A model generated the notes under the pieces. That model did not search any database. It had not been told where the DNA came from and saw only the letters and a program-made list of their open reading frames with translations. This document shows, piece by piece, positions 35,466 through 46,031 of a stretch of DNA of 64,000 nt. Position 1 is the stretch's first letter. Every line of letters begins with the position of its first letter. Source of the DNA: Rhizophagus clarus (lineage: Eukaryota; Glomeromycota; Glomeromycetes; Glomerales; Glomeraceae); assembly GCA_015698045.1 (NCBI GenBank), contig BLAL01000356.1, forward strand, positions 434,001 through 498,000, written 5' to 3'. Position numbers and translations under genes: made by a program.

Positions 35466-36169
35466 ATAAAAAAAAAATTATGGTTTAGAAAACCGTAAAA
35501 ATAGATTGATCATGATAATCAATGATCGTCAAATTAAATTAAAATGCCGAAACTATTGCATGTAAATGCCAAAAGGTTTCGGCAGTTTAGCAAAAATGAG
35601 TTTGATCATGTATTTTGAAAATGTGAAAGATTATTTCAAGATTTTATATTGTAAATTGATAGATTAGTTCTCTCAATTTGATCTATGGAAAGATTTTAGT
35701 AACATTTTGGAAGAATCAGCGGTATTAGATCTGTCACGCCTAAATGTACCTTTTTTAAAAATTTATTAGGGACATTTCATCATTACAATATATTATATAA
35801 TATATGACGACAGATTGTTTATTTAATTAATACTTTAATAAAAAAAAAATGAATGTTTATTGAATAAAAGCAATTTATTATAATAAGCTTTAATTACTTA
35901 TAATTGAGGTCGAATTTTTTAATTTCAGTTAAATATAGGCCGATATTAAATCAAATTATAAAATAGTAAAAATATTAAAATAATAATTAGATGACTATAT
36001 AATATATATATTTATTTAATAAAAAATAATAATAATAAAAGATAATAAAAATAAAAAATAATAATAATAAAAATAATAAAAATATAAAAATATAAATAAA
36101 AAATAAAAATAAAAATAAAATATAAAAAATACAAAATAAAAAAAAAATAAAAATAAAAAAATATAATTT
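35466..36169. other. AT-rich spacer and simple repeat inside the CACTG-ended element
   Basis: No gene seen. The interval 35,470-35,600 has short self-complementary words (GATTGATCATGATAATCAATGATC and CCGAAAC/GTTTCGG). From about 36,010 to 36,165 it is a near-pure A/T simple repeat of ATAAAAATAATAATA type. Confidence 0.6.
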
Positions 36170-36640
36170 ACGGATTCTGAGGCCGCCGATGCGCAGTGTT
36201 TCTACGCCGCCTACGACTGTGGTGGTTCCCTAAGAAATATATATAAATTTAGAACTTAAATAACTTAAATATAAATTAAAAAAATTCTTAATAATTACCA
36301 GGTCTGTCCCAAAACCTTGTGCGGAACTGCCTATAATATCTTTCTCCTTCCCGGGACTACCTTTCATTTCGCGCACCATTTCTCCATTCACAGAAATTCT
36401 AAAAATGTTAATACTATTAATTTTTTATTTTTTTTTATTTTTTTTTTATGATTTATTATTATTTTACTAACATTAAAATTCCTGACCAAGTTTCTCCACT
36501 TTCTTTCTACCTGTTGGCCAGTGAACCTCACGCAGAACCATCTCCAAATTCTTCGAGCTAGGCTCTCCCAAAATTCGGAGCGGTCCCTTCCAGGTATGTC
36601 ATGGTAGTAGTTGTTCCTTCTCCTTTACATTATTTATTTA
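36170..36640 (-). pseudogene. Myb/SANT-like gene remnant, paralogue of the 1,748-27,877 gene
   Basis: Three minus-strand coding blocks. About 36,625-36,483 reads PGRDRSEFWESLARRI, then TGQQVERKWRNLVRN. About 36,400-36,303 reads GERYYRQFRTRFWDRPG. About 36,232-36,172 is a basic tail (NHHSRRRRRNTAHRRPQNP, then stop). Block order, the spaced Trp residues and two intron positions match the intact gene, but the position of its intron 1 is uninterrupted here. There is one in-frame TAG in the middle block, and no N-terminal exon was found. It is probably a decayed gene of the CACTG-ended element. Confidence 0.7.
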
Positions 36641-38958
36641 ATTTTTAGATCAGGAAACGTAAGAGAAAAAAAAACTAGAATATGATCAAAGTTATTTATT
36701 AGTTTTCATTTAATTTTTTACCTCCTATATCTTATTAAATATTCAGTTATTGCATCAGTCTAATTTGCGGGCATTTTAAGAAAAAGAATATATAATAATA
36801 AAAAATAACGGCAACAAATTTTAAGAAAAAAAATATATAATAGAAATAACAACAACAAATTTATTGTAAGAAAAAAAAAAGATGAAACCTCTTTTTAAAA
36901 ACAATTTTTTATCACCTTGTATTATTATATTAATTACCCTTCAAGAACATTTACGTAAATTGTTCTAATTTCTCAAATATGTCATGATTGTTATGATCTG
37001 TCTTCTTTATATTAATTATAATACAGATACGGATCTACAATACAATCAATCATAATGAACAAGTTAAACTCGACCTAAAGTCAATTGTTATGATCGTGAT
37101 TCCAAAATATCAAGATAAACGTCTTCTTTTTAATTATATATCAAATCTAAAAAAGGTAAAATCTAATAATACAGATACGTAAATAAATAGTGTTTTTTAT
37201 TTTGGTTTATAATAAGCTTTTGCCAATTATAGACTACAAATAAAACAATTACAGATCTACAATACATTACACAAAGATCTTGAGCGAACGAGTTAAACTC
37301 AAGTTGAACTCGAGTTCAACTCGAGTTCAAAGCGAACAATTTAAATTTAAAATAAAATATCCAAGATTAACAAAAAAGTTGGTAACGTTATAATGAAATC
37401 GGTAGTAAAACTTAATTTAATCATCTTTAATTAGGTATAAAAATTCTGATAAATTTAATAAAATCAGTGATTTTTTAATAATTTTATCAACTCAAGTTGA
37501 GCACGAATAGTGAATAATCAAGTTTGTGCTTCTTCGCTAATATTGACTTGTGCATTCGATAGGTGACCGATTTTGTGGCTGATGTGGCTGAATATAATAT
37601 TACCCAAATAACCAATAAAAATTGATAATTTTGCTGATCATGTGATTGCACGATCATGATTTAATTATTTATTTATCGTATTTTTTTTTTTTTTTTCAAA
37701 AACTTTTTCTCTCTCTCTCAAATTTTTACTTTATTGTTTTGTCTAAAAAATAAAGATAAAGGTATATTTTTTGTTGAAATTTCTTTTCCCATTATTATGT
37801 TATTTATAATATTACCCAAATAACCAATAAAAATTGATAATTTTGTTGATCATGTGATTGCACGATCACGATTTAATTATTTATTTATCATTTTTTTTTT
37901 TTCAAAACTTTTTTCTCTCTCTCTCAAATTTTTACTTTATTGTTTTTGTCTAAAAATAAAGATAAAGGTATATTTTTTGTTGAAATTTCTTTTTCCATTA
38001 TTATGTTATTCTTAACACTCTTATTAATATATTTTTCCAATGTATTTCTTCTCACTAACGTCCTAAACAATGTTCTACTATCGAGTTTTTTACTTTATTG
38101 GTTTTTCTAAAAAATAAATACAAAGGTACATTTTTTGTTGAAATTTCTTTTTCCATCCTGTTAACACTCTTACTAATATTTTTTTCTAATGTGTTTCCTC
38201 CTACTAACGTTCCTACTAACAATGTTCTACTGTTAAACATTTTTTATTTCTTACTTTTACTAATACTTCTACTAACATTAACACTAACATTAATACTTAT
38301 ACTTTATATTTTTTTTTATTGACGTTCCTTTTCTACTTCTACTAACTTTCATACTAACATTAATACTAACACTTTCTAATGTAAAAATTTTTTTATTAAC
38401 GTTCCTTTTCTTTTGCTAACACTTCTACTAATATTCATACTAACACTTTTATTACTAACATTTTACTTTCTTTCAAATTAAATAGATATAATGAAATGAA
38501 AACAAGCAAACAAGTGAACATTAATTGTAAATTTGTGTAAAGAGTAGTGAATTTTTTTATAATATTTTTTGTATAATATTTTTTTTATTATCGATTGAAA
38601 ATATAAATAAAACTTTCAGTAATTACAATTAAATGAATTAAATTACTTTTAAATTACAATTGTATTTAAATTATAAATTTACTACTATTAATGCCCCATA
38701 AATGCTATACTTTTCGGCTATCTGATATATGTGAAAATTATGAAATTATGCTTATATTTCAAATACAAATAGGATACATATCGGGTATATATAGGATACT
38801 TATTAGCACTATCCGATAAGTGTATAATATCTGTCTGATATTTTTTTAAAATATATCGGGTACCCAATAAATCTATGATATGTAACCGATATTTAACTAC
38901 CCAATATGTATAAGAAATGTACCCGATATGTACCCGATAGCATCGATTTTGACCAGTG
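36641..38958. other. AT-rich right part of the CACTG-ended element
   Basis: No gene seen. It contains the direct duplication at 37,594-38,017, a T-rich stretch with repeated CTAACATTAATACTAAC words (38,160-38,460), and subterminal CGGGTACCCGAT words near 38,780-38,940. An apparent reading frame at 38,098-38,322 lies in the T-rich stretch and is low-complexity. Confidence 0.6.
37594..38017. repeat. 212-bp direct tandem duplication (two copies plus a partial third)
   Basis: The sequence from 37,594 repeats from 37,806 with few changes (ATAATATTACCCAAATAACC, then GCACGATCA, then CTCTCTCTCAAATTTTTAC). A partial, more diverged third copy of the second half lies at about 38,080-38,155. Confidence 0.8.
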
Positions 38959-38997
38959 AATTGAACATAGCCTATACTAATGTATCAATAAAAAAAG

Positions 38998-41776
38998 ATG
39001 AGTGCTAATAGATATACTATTAATCCATTGACTGGTAGAACAATTCAGGTTGGCGATTCAACATTCAATCAGCTAGTTATAGAAGCATATGATTAGGGCT
39101 CCGATCGGTTTCGGTAATTACCGAACTGTACCGATCGGTTTCGGTATCAGAGCGGTTTCAGTTTTTACAGTTTACCGAACTGAAACTTTCAGTAAATTTA
39201 CCGATCAGTTTCGGTAACTGCGGTTTCGGTACCAGTTTTGCGATTTACCGAACCGAATTACCGAATCGATTTAACTAAATAATATAATAAAAAAATGTTG
39301 TGAAACGTTTTTTATTAGTTATTTTGATAAAACAAACCGTTTCGCAGCGGTGTTTTGTCACTTTAATTAAGAAACATTGCGAAATGTTTTTATTCGTTAA
39401 TCTAATAAAAAAATAACTATTCGCAACTTTTTTCTTGTCATTTTAACAAACAACATTGCGAAACGTTAATTGGATAAAAAAAAAACGTTCCGCAACATTT
39501 TTTTTTGTCACTTTAATAAAAACGTTGCAAAACGTTTTTATGAGTTAATTTTAATAAAAAAAACGTTTCGCAACGTTTTTTTTTGTCACTTTAATAAAAA
39601 CGTTGCGCAACATTTTTATTAGCTAATTTTAATAAAAAAAACGTTTCGCAACGTTTTTTTTGTTGCTTTAATTAAAAAACGTTGCGAAACGTTTTTTATC
39701 AATTAATTTAATAAAAAAAATACGTTGCGAAACATTTGAGTTAATTTTAATAAAAAAACGTTTCGCTACATTTTTTTTTGTTGCTTTAGTTAAAAAACGT
39801 TGCGAAACGTTTTTTATCAGTTAATTTAATAAAAAAAAACGTTTCGCAACGTTTTTTTTTGTCTCTATAATAAAAATGTTGTGAAACGTTTTTATGAGCT
39901 AATTTTAATAAAAAAAACGTTTCGCAACGTTTTTTTTTGTCACTTTAATAAAAACGTTGCGAAACGTTTTTATGAGTTAATTTTAATAAAAAAAAACGTT
40001 TCGCAACGTTTTTTTTTGTCACTTTAATAAAAACGTTGCGAAACGTTTTTATGAGTTAATTTTAATAAAAAAAAACGTTTCGCAATGTTTTTTTTTGTCA
40101 CTTTAATAAAAACGTTGCGCAACATTTTTATTAGCTAATTTTAATAAAAAAAACGTTTCACAACATTTTTTTTTGTCACTTTAATAAAAACGTTGCGAAA
40201 CGTTTTTATGAGTTAATTTTAATAAAAAAAACGTTTCGCAACGTTTTTTTTTGTCACTTTAATAAAAACGTTGCGCAACATTTTTATTAGCTAATTTTAA
40301 TAAAAAAAAACGTTTCGCAACATTTTTTTTTGTTGCTTTAATTAAAAAACGTTGCGAAACGTTTTTTAACAGTTAGTTTAATAAAAAAAAACGTTTCGCT
40401 ACGTTTTTTTTTGTTGCTTTAGTTAAAAAACGTTGCGAAACGTTTTTTATCAGTTAATTTAATAAAAAAAACGTTTTGCTACGTTTTTTTTTTGTCTCTA
40501 TAATAAAAACATTGCAAAACGTTTTTATGAGCTAATTTTAATAAAAAAAACGGTTCGCAACGTTTTTTTTTGTCACTTTAATAAAAACGTTGCGAAACGT
40601 TTTTATGAGTTAATTTTAATAAAAAAAACGTTTCGCAACATTTTTTTTGTTGCTTTAATTAAAAAACGTTGCGAAACGTTTTTTAACAGTTAGTTTAATA
40701 AAAAAAACGTTTCGCTACGTTTTTTTTTGTTGCTTTAGTTAAAAAACATTGCGAAACGTTTTTTATCAGTTAACTTAATAAAAAAAAACGTTTTGCTACG
40801 TTTTTTTTTGTCTCTATAATAAAAATGTTGCGAAACGTTTTTATGAGCTAATTTTAATAAAAAAACATTTCGCAACGTTTTTTTTTGTTGCTTTAATTAA
40901 AAAACGTTGCGAAACGTTTTTTAACAGTTAGTTTAATAAAAAAAAACGTTTCGCAACGGTTTTTTTTTGTTGCTTTAGTTAAAAAACGTTGCGAAACGTT
41001 TTTATGAGTTAATTTAATAAAAAAAAACGATTCGCAACTTTATTTTTTGACACTTTAAATAAAAAACGTTGCGAAACGTTTTTATAGATCATTTGATTTG
41101 GTAAAAAAAATACCAAAATAGTTTCGCGATGTTTTTTTTACTAAAAATGGTTTTTAATATCGGTAAATCAGTTCGGTTTTCGGTAATTATCGATCAGTTT
41201 CGATAATCATCAATACCGATACCGGTCGGTTTCGGTAATCATCAATACTGATACCGATCAATTCAGTTCGGTATCGGTTTTTGCAAAAACTGAACTGAAC
41301 TGAACCGATCGGAGCCCTACATATGATTATTTTGATAGTGGATTGGTTCGAAGAGCAACTGCACCTCCACTTACAGAAACAAGGCAAAGTTATCTCAATA
41401 TAGAAACTGGACGTATGGTTCAATATGAGACTAGAACGTATTTTTATTTAATTCAAAGAGGTTATGAAATAATAGAAGATTACTATCTTATTCCTCTAAG
41501 ATTTGTAGAAATTTATATTTACATGGTACTCAAAGAAGACTTGAACATATTGATGTTGCACTTAGAAGAGTTAACTTTTATGCTGAACGGAATCGGCTTA
41601 ATCCAGACTATAGGCAAAGGGTTGAAGAAACACGTCAATTTGTTGAAAGAAGACAAGAGGCACAATTAAGAAGGCTTGCCAAACTTAACATTGCCTTATG
41701 TAAAGAGTGCCAAATGCCTGTAAATCTTAATAAGTTACCTGAGAGTGGTTTATGTGAAGACTGCAGTAAAGAATAA
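38998..41776 (+). pseudogene. Polinton gene with C-terminal zinc ribbon, split by a hAT-like element
   Basis: The gene begins at ATG 38,998 and is interrupted by the 2.2-kb hAT-like element at 39,094-41,319. Coding sequence resumes after it and ends at 41,776. The downstream part ends in a CxxC...CxxC ribbon (CKECQMPVNLNKLPESGLCEDC), a common feature of small viral zinc proteins. The function is unknown. It is a fossil and broken. Confidence 0.55.
39094..41319. mobile_element. hAT-like non-autonomous element, 2,226 bp, hairpin-satellite interior
   Basis: Same ends as the 18,975-19,963 element (TAGGGCTCCGATCGG and its inverse), with a perfect 8-bp duplication CATATGAT at 39,086-39,093 and 41,320-41,327. 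The interior has about 20 units of roughly 80 bp, each with AACGTTGCGAAACGTT facing AACGTTTCGCAACGTT across AT-rich linkers such as ATGAGTTAATTTTAATAAAAA and TTTGTCACTTTAAT. No reading frame. The sequences next to the ends hold many CGGTTTCGGTA words. Confidence 0.93.
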
Positions 41777-41835
41777 ATATAAAAAACAGGTAATTAAATT
41801 ATTTTATTTTTTATATAGAAAATTTCGAATAACAA

Positions 41836-42297
41836 ATGGTTGAGCAAATTAGAAAATACTGCCCAGTTTGTGGACTTGCATTGGCCAAGCCAAGAAGAGG
41901 CTTATCTACTATCAAATTTCGACGTACAGTGCATGGATGTGCTGATATAGATAGCTTGCATGAAAGTATATATAAGCTAATCAAAATATTTAGATGTATT
42001 TCACAAGATGATGAACTTACTTTTGCCTTTATTCGAGACTATGAGTTTCAGCTAGAATATGAAGATTTTGAGTCGATTAAAATTTGGTTACTCAAACAGA
42101 TTAATGGGCTAGATAGAGATGTAGGAGAAAAAGCTTTATATCAATTATTATTTGATTTATATGTAGAAGAAGGGATAAATGAACCCTTTGCTGTATTTTA
42201 TGATATATATTGCGACAGAGTAAATAATTCATTAAGCAAAAACTTTGTTTTTCGTGCATTGAGGGTCCTTGGCCTAGTAACGAAATGTCAAGAATAG
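41836..42297 (+). CDS. Small zinc-finger Polinton protein (153 aa)
   Basis: Uninterrupted frame. It starts MVEQIRKYCPVCGLALAKP, giving a CxxC near residue 9, with further Cys/His downstream (VHGCADIDSLHES). The rest is helical and acidic, and the C-terminus KNFVFRALRVLGLVTKCQE looks like a winged-helix tail. The function is not recognised. It follows the zinc-ribbon gene by about 60 bases on the same strand and overlaps a very short downstream frame. Confidence 0.55.
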   Translation: MVEQIRKYCPVCGLALAKPRRGLSTIKFRRTVHGCADIDSLHESIYKLIKIFRCISQDDELTFAFIRDYEFQLEYEDFESIKIWLLKQINGLDRDVGEKALYQLLFDLYVEEGINEPFAVFYDIYCDRVNNSLSKNFVFRALRVLGLVTKCQE

Positions 42298-42389
42298 TAG
42301 TAGATGGCGGGGAAAAAAGTATTATATCTATAAATGCGACTAGAGAAGAGTTGCTTGAGCTTTTTAGAAAGAATGGAATAGACTATTGA
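42285..42389 (+). CDS. Very short ORF (34 aa), overlapping both neighbours
   Basis: ATG at 42,285, overlapping the end of the previous gene by 13 bases. It reads MSRIVVDGGEKSIISINATR, then EELLELFRKNGIDY and a stop. It is protein-like in composition and ends 26 bases inside the 3' end of the convergent ATPase gene. It could be a real small gene or a C-terminal remnant of the upstream gene. Confidence 0.35.
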   Translation: MSRIVVDGGEKSIISINATREELLELFRKNGIDY

Positions 42390-43656
42390 TTCCTACCTGT
42401 AAGATAAGCTTCTTCATTAGGCCATCATTGAATAGTTTTAGAAGTGCTTTGATGCCTTTTATTATTTTTTTATCACTTAAAGAACGCTCATTCAAAAATT
42501 CTCTATATCGATCAAAAGGTGATACTAATACTGTGAAGTTATCTCTAGTAACATATACATTCTTAACTTGAGATAGGAATTTCTTATACTCATCTCTAAG
42601 AGTACGATCATTTATTCTATAAGCTTCTCTAAAAATATATTTAGCCCAAATATCTGAATTTTTTGCCTTCGATAAGGCATCTTGTTTTAAGTAAAGTTTA
42701 CGTTCCTTAGGAGAAGGAAAGTTCTGGGCAAATTCCTTTAACAAATTATTCTTTTTAGCTTCAGCTATTGCCTTCTGTCCATAAGAAGTAAATCGACTAA
42801 GATCATTCTTGGATGATTCTAAAATCGTTCTAGAATCATTCTTGGATGATCTTAGATCGATCTTAGATGAATCTGTGATGATTCTAGAATCATTCTTGAA
42901 TGATCTTAGATCGATCTTAGATGAACACGTGATCATTTTAGAATCATTATTGGATGATTCTATAATAGTTCTAAGGCTAGTATCCAATCGAACTCTAATT
43001 GATAGGGAATCAGTTTTAGGACGTCTCAAGTCAAATACTATAAATTCTCTATTTAAAGTTAGTTCGTCAATTATTGGAGCAAGAGAATCTGATTCATTAG
43101 TATATTGTTTAATAATACGCTTTGTATCACTTAAACTGTCATGTTCACCATGTAGAGAAATATAATTTACATTTTCTTGAATTGCTTTTGGGATAGCATA
43201 GAATCTTTGGGCTACATAAATAGCTGAAATATTTCTACGTCGTCCATGAGTAAAATAGCCAGTTATTTTTTCTTGGATATTTTTAGGGGCATCCATTAAA
43301 TCCTCAAATATAACTACAGTAGCAATTTTGGGATCAAAGTCTTTTATATCTGGCATTTGGTGATATGAGATTGCTTTGAATGTTATACTCTCATCATCAT
43401 CAAAGAAATCCTTTACTATTTGCCATTTAGGTTTGTCTAAATATTTACCAATAAGGACTATTTCATCACAAAGAATATATCGAGTCCCATTCTCTTTGGC
43501 TTTTGCGTCTTCCATTAGTAAATTAATAAGCATAGTAGTCTTTCCAGAATCTGAGCTACCAGCTACAGCAAGACGAAAAGGCTATATTGGAGCATATTCA
43601 TTTCCTTGCCTAGTATCACTACTATATTCATCCAAATTATATACATATAAGTTCAT
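42364..43656 (-). pseudogene. A32-like (FtsK/HerA type) packaging ATPase
   Basis: Genome-packaging ATPase of Polintons and large DNA viruses. Seen on the minus strand: a Walker A motif (AGSSDSGKTT), then the Walker B region with acidic residues (ATVVIFEDLMDAP). The downstream sensor-like stretch is GYFTHGRRRNISAIYVAQRFYAIP, given here as positions about 43,215-43,280, with its Gln. The C-terminal half is longer than usual and contains an 18-residue tandem repeat. It is a fossil with about one break. It is convergent with the upstream zinc-finger genes. Confidence 0.8.
42795..42975. repeat. 54-bp tandem repeat inside the ATPase gene
   Basis: About three copies of a 54-bp unit (18 codons), with words ATCATTCTTGGATGATCTTAG and ATCGATCTTAGATGA. 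It encodes repeated SSKIDLRSFKNDSR-like peptides on the minus strand. The period is a multiple of three, so the frame is kept. Confidence 0.8.
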
Positions 43657-43750
43657 TTTAAGCAATTAGTAGTATATAGTGTATAGTACATTCAAAATAG
43701 CATATGTTTCTACTGATCTTACAGGGCCTCCTTCAGCACATTTAGTAGCA

Positions 43751-44327
43751 ATGGATATTAATCAGCTAATTAATGCACTTAAGAATGATGCAGATGCCCT
43801 GCTGGTAAACGGTTAAATAACTGTTACACTAAATCTTATAAATATTAATCATGAGATTAAGCACATTATTGGATTGATTATAGCTCATGGTATACAGGTT
43901 GAAGAAAGAGCAAAACAAACTAGGGAAGAACTTGATATTTCGACTGGCTTATTAAAGTATTTGCAAGAAGTGACCAATGCTAGAGAACGTGAGATTCATG
44001 GTATTAGACAACGTCTTATTGCATGTCAAAATGAGAGGAACAGATTGCAAAATGAGAGAAATCATCTGGTAAATGCAAATCGTGATCAAGCTAATCAATT
44101 ACAAGATCAGCAAGTACGATAAAGAAGAATTAGGGATACTTTGCAACAAAGAAATAATAGATTAACACACTAACTTGCAATAGAACAACTTACATCTAGA
44201 AACTTGAGACGAATTTGTAATAGAATGCAAGCACAATTGGCTGCTCTTAGAATTCAGGCGCAGTGGTTTCAAATTAGACAAACTGGACCTATAGTTAACA
44301 ATTCTCATCTGGATAATCCACAAGTAA
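43751..44327 (+). pseudogene. Coiled-coil Polinton protein, decayed
   Basis: Coding stretch from ATG 43,751. The best-preserved part (43,874-44,122) is a long charged helix, RQRLIACQNERNRLQNERNH, with Asn/Gln/Arg-rich heptads. It ends just before the Gag-like gene on the same strand. The function is unknown; a structural or scaffold role is a guess. It is a fossil and broken. Confidence 0.5.
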
Positions 44328-44328
44328 T

Positions 44329-45789
44329 ATGGCTACCGTTGCAATAGAAATGCCAGTTTTTGCTGAAAATGATGACGATGATCTTGAGAGATTTTTTGAG
44401 TTATATAAGGGCTATATTCATAGTATTAGAATTGATCCATCGGCTGTTGTTGATAATCCAGCAGGTTGGGAGAAAGCTATGAGTATACTTCATGTTTGCT
44501 TAACTGGTCCAGCTACCAGTTGGTATGATAGTAATATTTTAGGAAAGAGAGTTAAGCTTAGAAATATTCTTCTTCGTCTTGCACATGGTGATGAGGCTGC
44601 ATTTAAGGCTTTACTTGGTAATAATGCTGCTAATTGTTCAGTAAATACATGGACTGCAGGTTCTGTTGCAGCAGCTCATATGGTTGATGGTGTTGGTAAT
44701 GGTATTGCTAATCCAGTTACTAATGTCTGGCCTAATTATGCCATAGAAGGGAATAAATATATTTGGCTAAATCGGGCTGGTATGGAGTTTACTAATGACC
44801 CTTTTAACCACAATGTTGTTAGTGGTGCAGCTGAAGGTGGTGTTGCAATTGCTGGTGAAGCAGGGGTCAGTCATCCATATGTAATTCCAGTCTATCCCTG
44901 TTATGTTCTAATTAAAATACGCAATGAATTTCCTACACAACAGAATGCCAGACGCCAATTAAGGTTTGGCAATCTTTTTCAAGAAAACATGCCTGTTCGA
45001 GATTTCTATGATAAAGTTAGAAGAAGTGCTAAGTTATTAGGCTATGGCAATGATGTTTTGGTTAATCAGTTTCTAAGAGGTCTGAATGATGATTATGCTA
45101 TTGAAGCTGAAAGAATTGGTGCTGAACGGAATATAGAGGAATTGGTAGGTCTTCTTGAACGAGTTGAAAAAAGAAAGGCTGAATTACGTCTTGGTAAAGA
45201 AAGACGAGAAAATATACAGTATCAGAGGGATAGACAAATTATTCCAGAGCAATTATCACCAGTTAGTTAGGAACCAGTTATATTAAAACCAGTCCAACAT
45301 CATGCAGTTACCCAAGAAGAGATGAGTCGTTTATTGCAACAACAGGCTGAAACTTTTCAATCCCAAATTTGTCAATTATAGGAGAGTCTTAAAGCTCGAG
45401 ATGTAAAGCCTGTTTATAGATCTAAGCCTAAACTTCGATATCATTATGATTGGGAACTTTATGCACAGGATGATATTCCTGATGAAGGTCCTAATCCGTT
45501 TGATGAAGATAGGAATGATGATAGGCATTTACAACAGCTATTCGATTATGCATCAGGTGGACCTGCTCCTAGAAATACATTAGAACAAAGATTAGCTGAT
45601 AAGATTGCTAAAAGAATAATAAAAGCTAGAGAAAGACGTGAAGATGCAGAGTTAAATAGGGCAATGCGTGAACTTTCCTTGGATGATCATGATGACCCTA
45701 TGGATACTTTCAATGCTATTCGAGGTGTACCTATAGAACTTGTTCAGAGTGAGAATGGAGAAATTATGCTTGTCCAAAAAAAAAGATAG
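44329..45789 (+). pseudogene. Gag-like protein
   Basis: The first 313 codons are open. They contain a retrotransposon-Gag-like core: RFFELYKGYIHSI near residue 20, GPATSWYDSNIL near 62, and RRQLRFGNLFQENMPVRDFY near 215 with KLLGYGNDVLVNQFLRGLND after it. Those words match the usual capsid-domain pattern of Ty3-type Gag. A less conserved, charged region follows to about 45,789 (ERREDAELNRAMRELSLDD). The central part (about 105-200), rich in Gly, Ala and Asn, is not usual for Gag. No LTR, RT or RNase H of a retrotransposon is nearby, and the gene sits among Polinton genes, so it is read as a Polinton gene. I recall similar Gag-domain proteins as abundant in Rhizophagus. It is a fossil with about one break. 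Confidence 0.65.
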
Positions 45790-46031
45790 TTTCAAATAAA
45801 AGTAAGACGTCAAATCCTAGTTCTGCATCTAAATCGACATCTAAATTAACATTTAAATCGACTAAAGTAATAAAAATTCCACTAACAAACTTTTCTAAAA
45901 CAGAGCTTATAAATCTCCTAAAGCTTGCTGATATCAGAAAGATTATTCAGGAGATCAGCTATAAAATATTAGAAAATTATGAAAGCGCTCCTCAAGAACA
46001 ACCAGAAGTACAGGAGGAATATTTAGGTTCA

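Larger units (their letters stand above)
34350..38958. mobile_element. CACTG-ended TIR element, 4.6 kb, with Myb/SANT remnant
   Basis: Termini CACTGGTCAAAATCAAT and (inverse) CACTGGTCAAAATCGAT, continuing into CTATCGGGTACAT on both sides; the inverted match is about 31 bp with 2-3 differences. The 3-bp AAT flanks both ends (34,347-34,349 and 38,959-38,961). Subterminal zones near both ends repeat the word ATATCGGGTACCCGATAT. CACTG ends with a 3-bp duplication resemble the CACTA/EnSpm (CMC) group. No transposase is visible, so it is called non-autonomous. It carries a cassette array (34,905-35,465) and a decayed Myb/SANT-like gene (about 36,170-36,640). It sits between two Polinton genes. Confidence 0.85.

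Noticed and set aside
39094-41319. CRISPR or centromeric satellite
   Set aside because: The repeats are bounded by TIRs and a perfect 8-bp duplication, so this is one transposable element with a repetitive body.
41187-41423. 78-codon minus-strand frame
   Set aside because: It crosses the boundary of the 39,094-41,319 element and is antisense to the adjoining Polinton gene.
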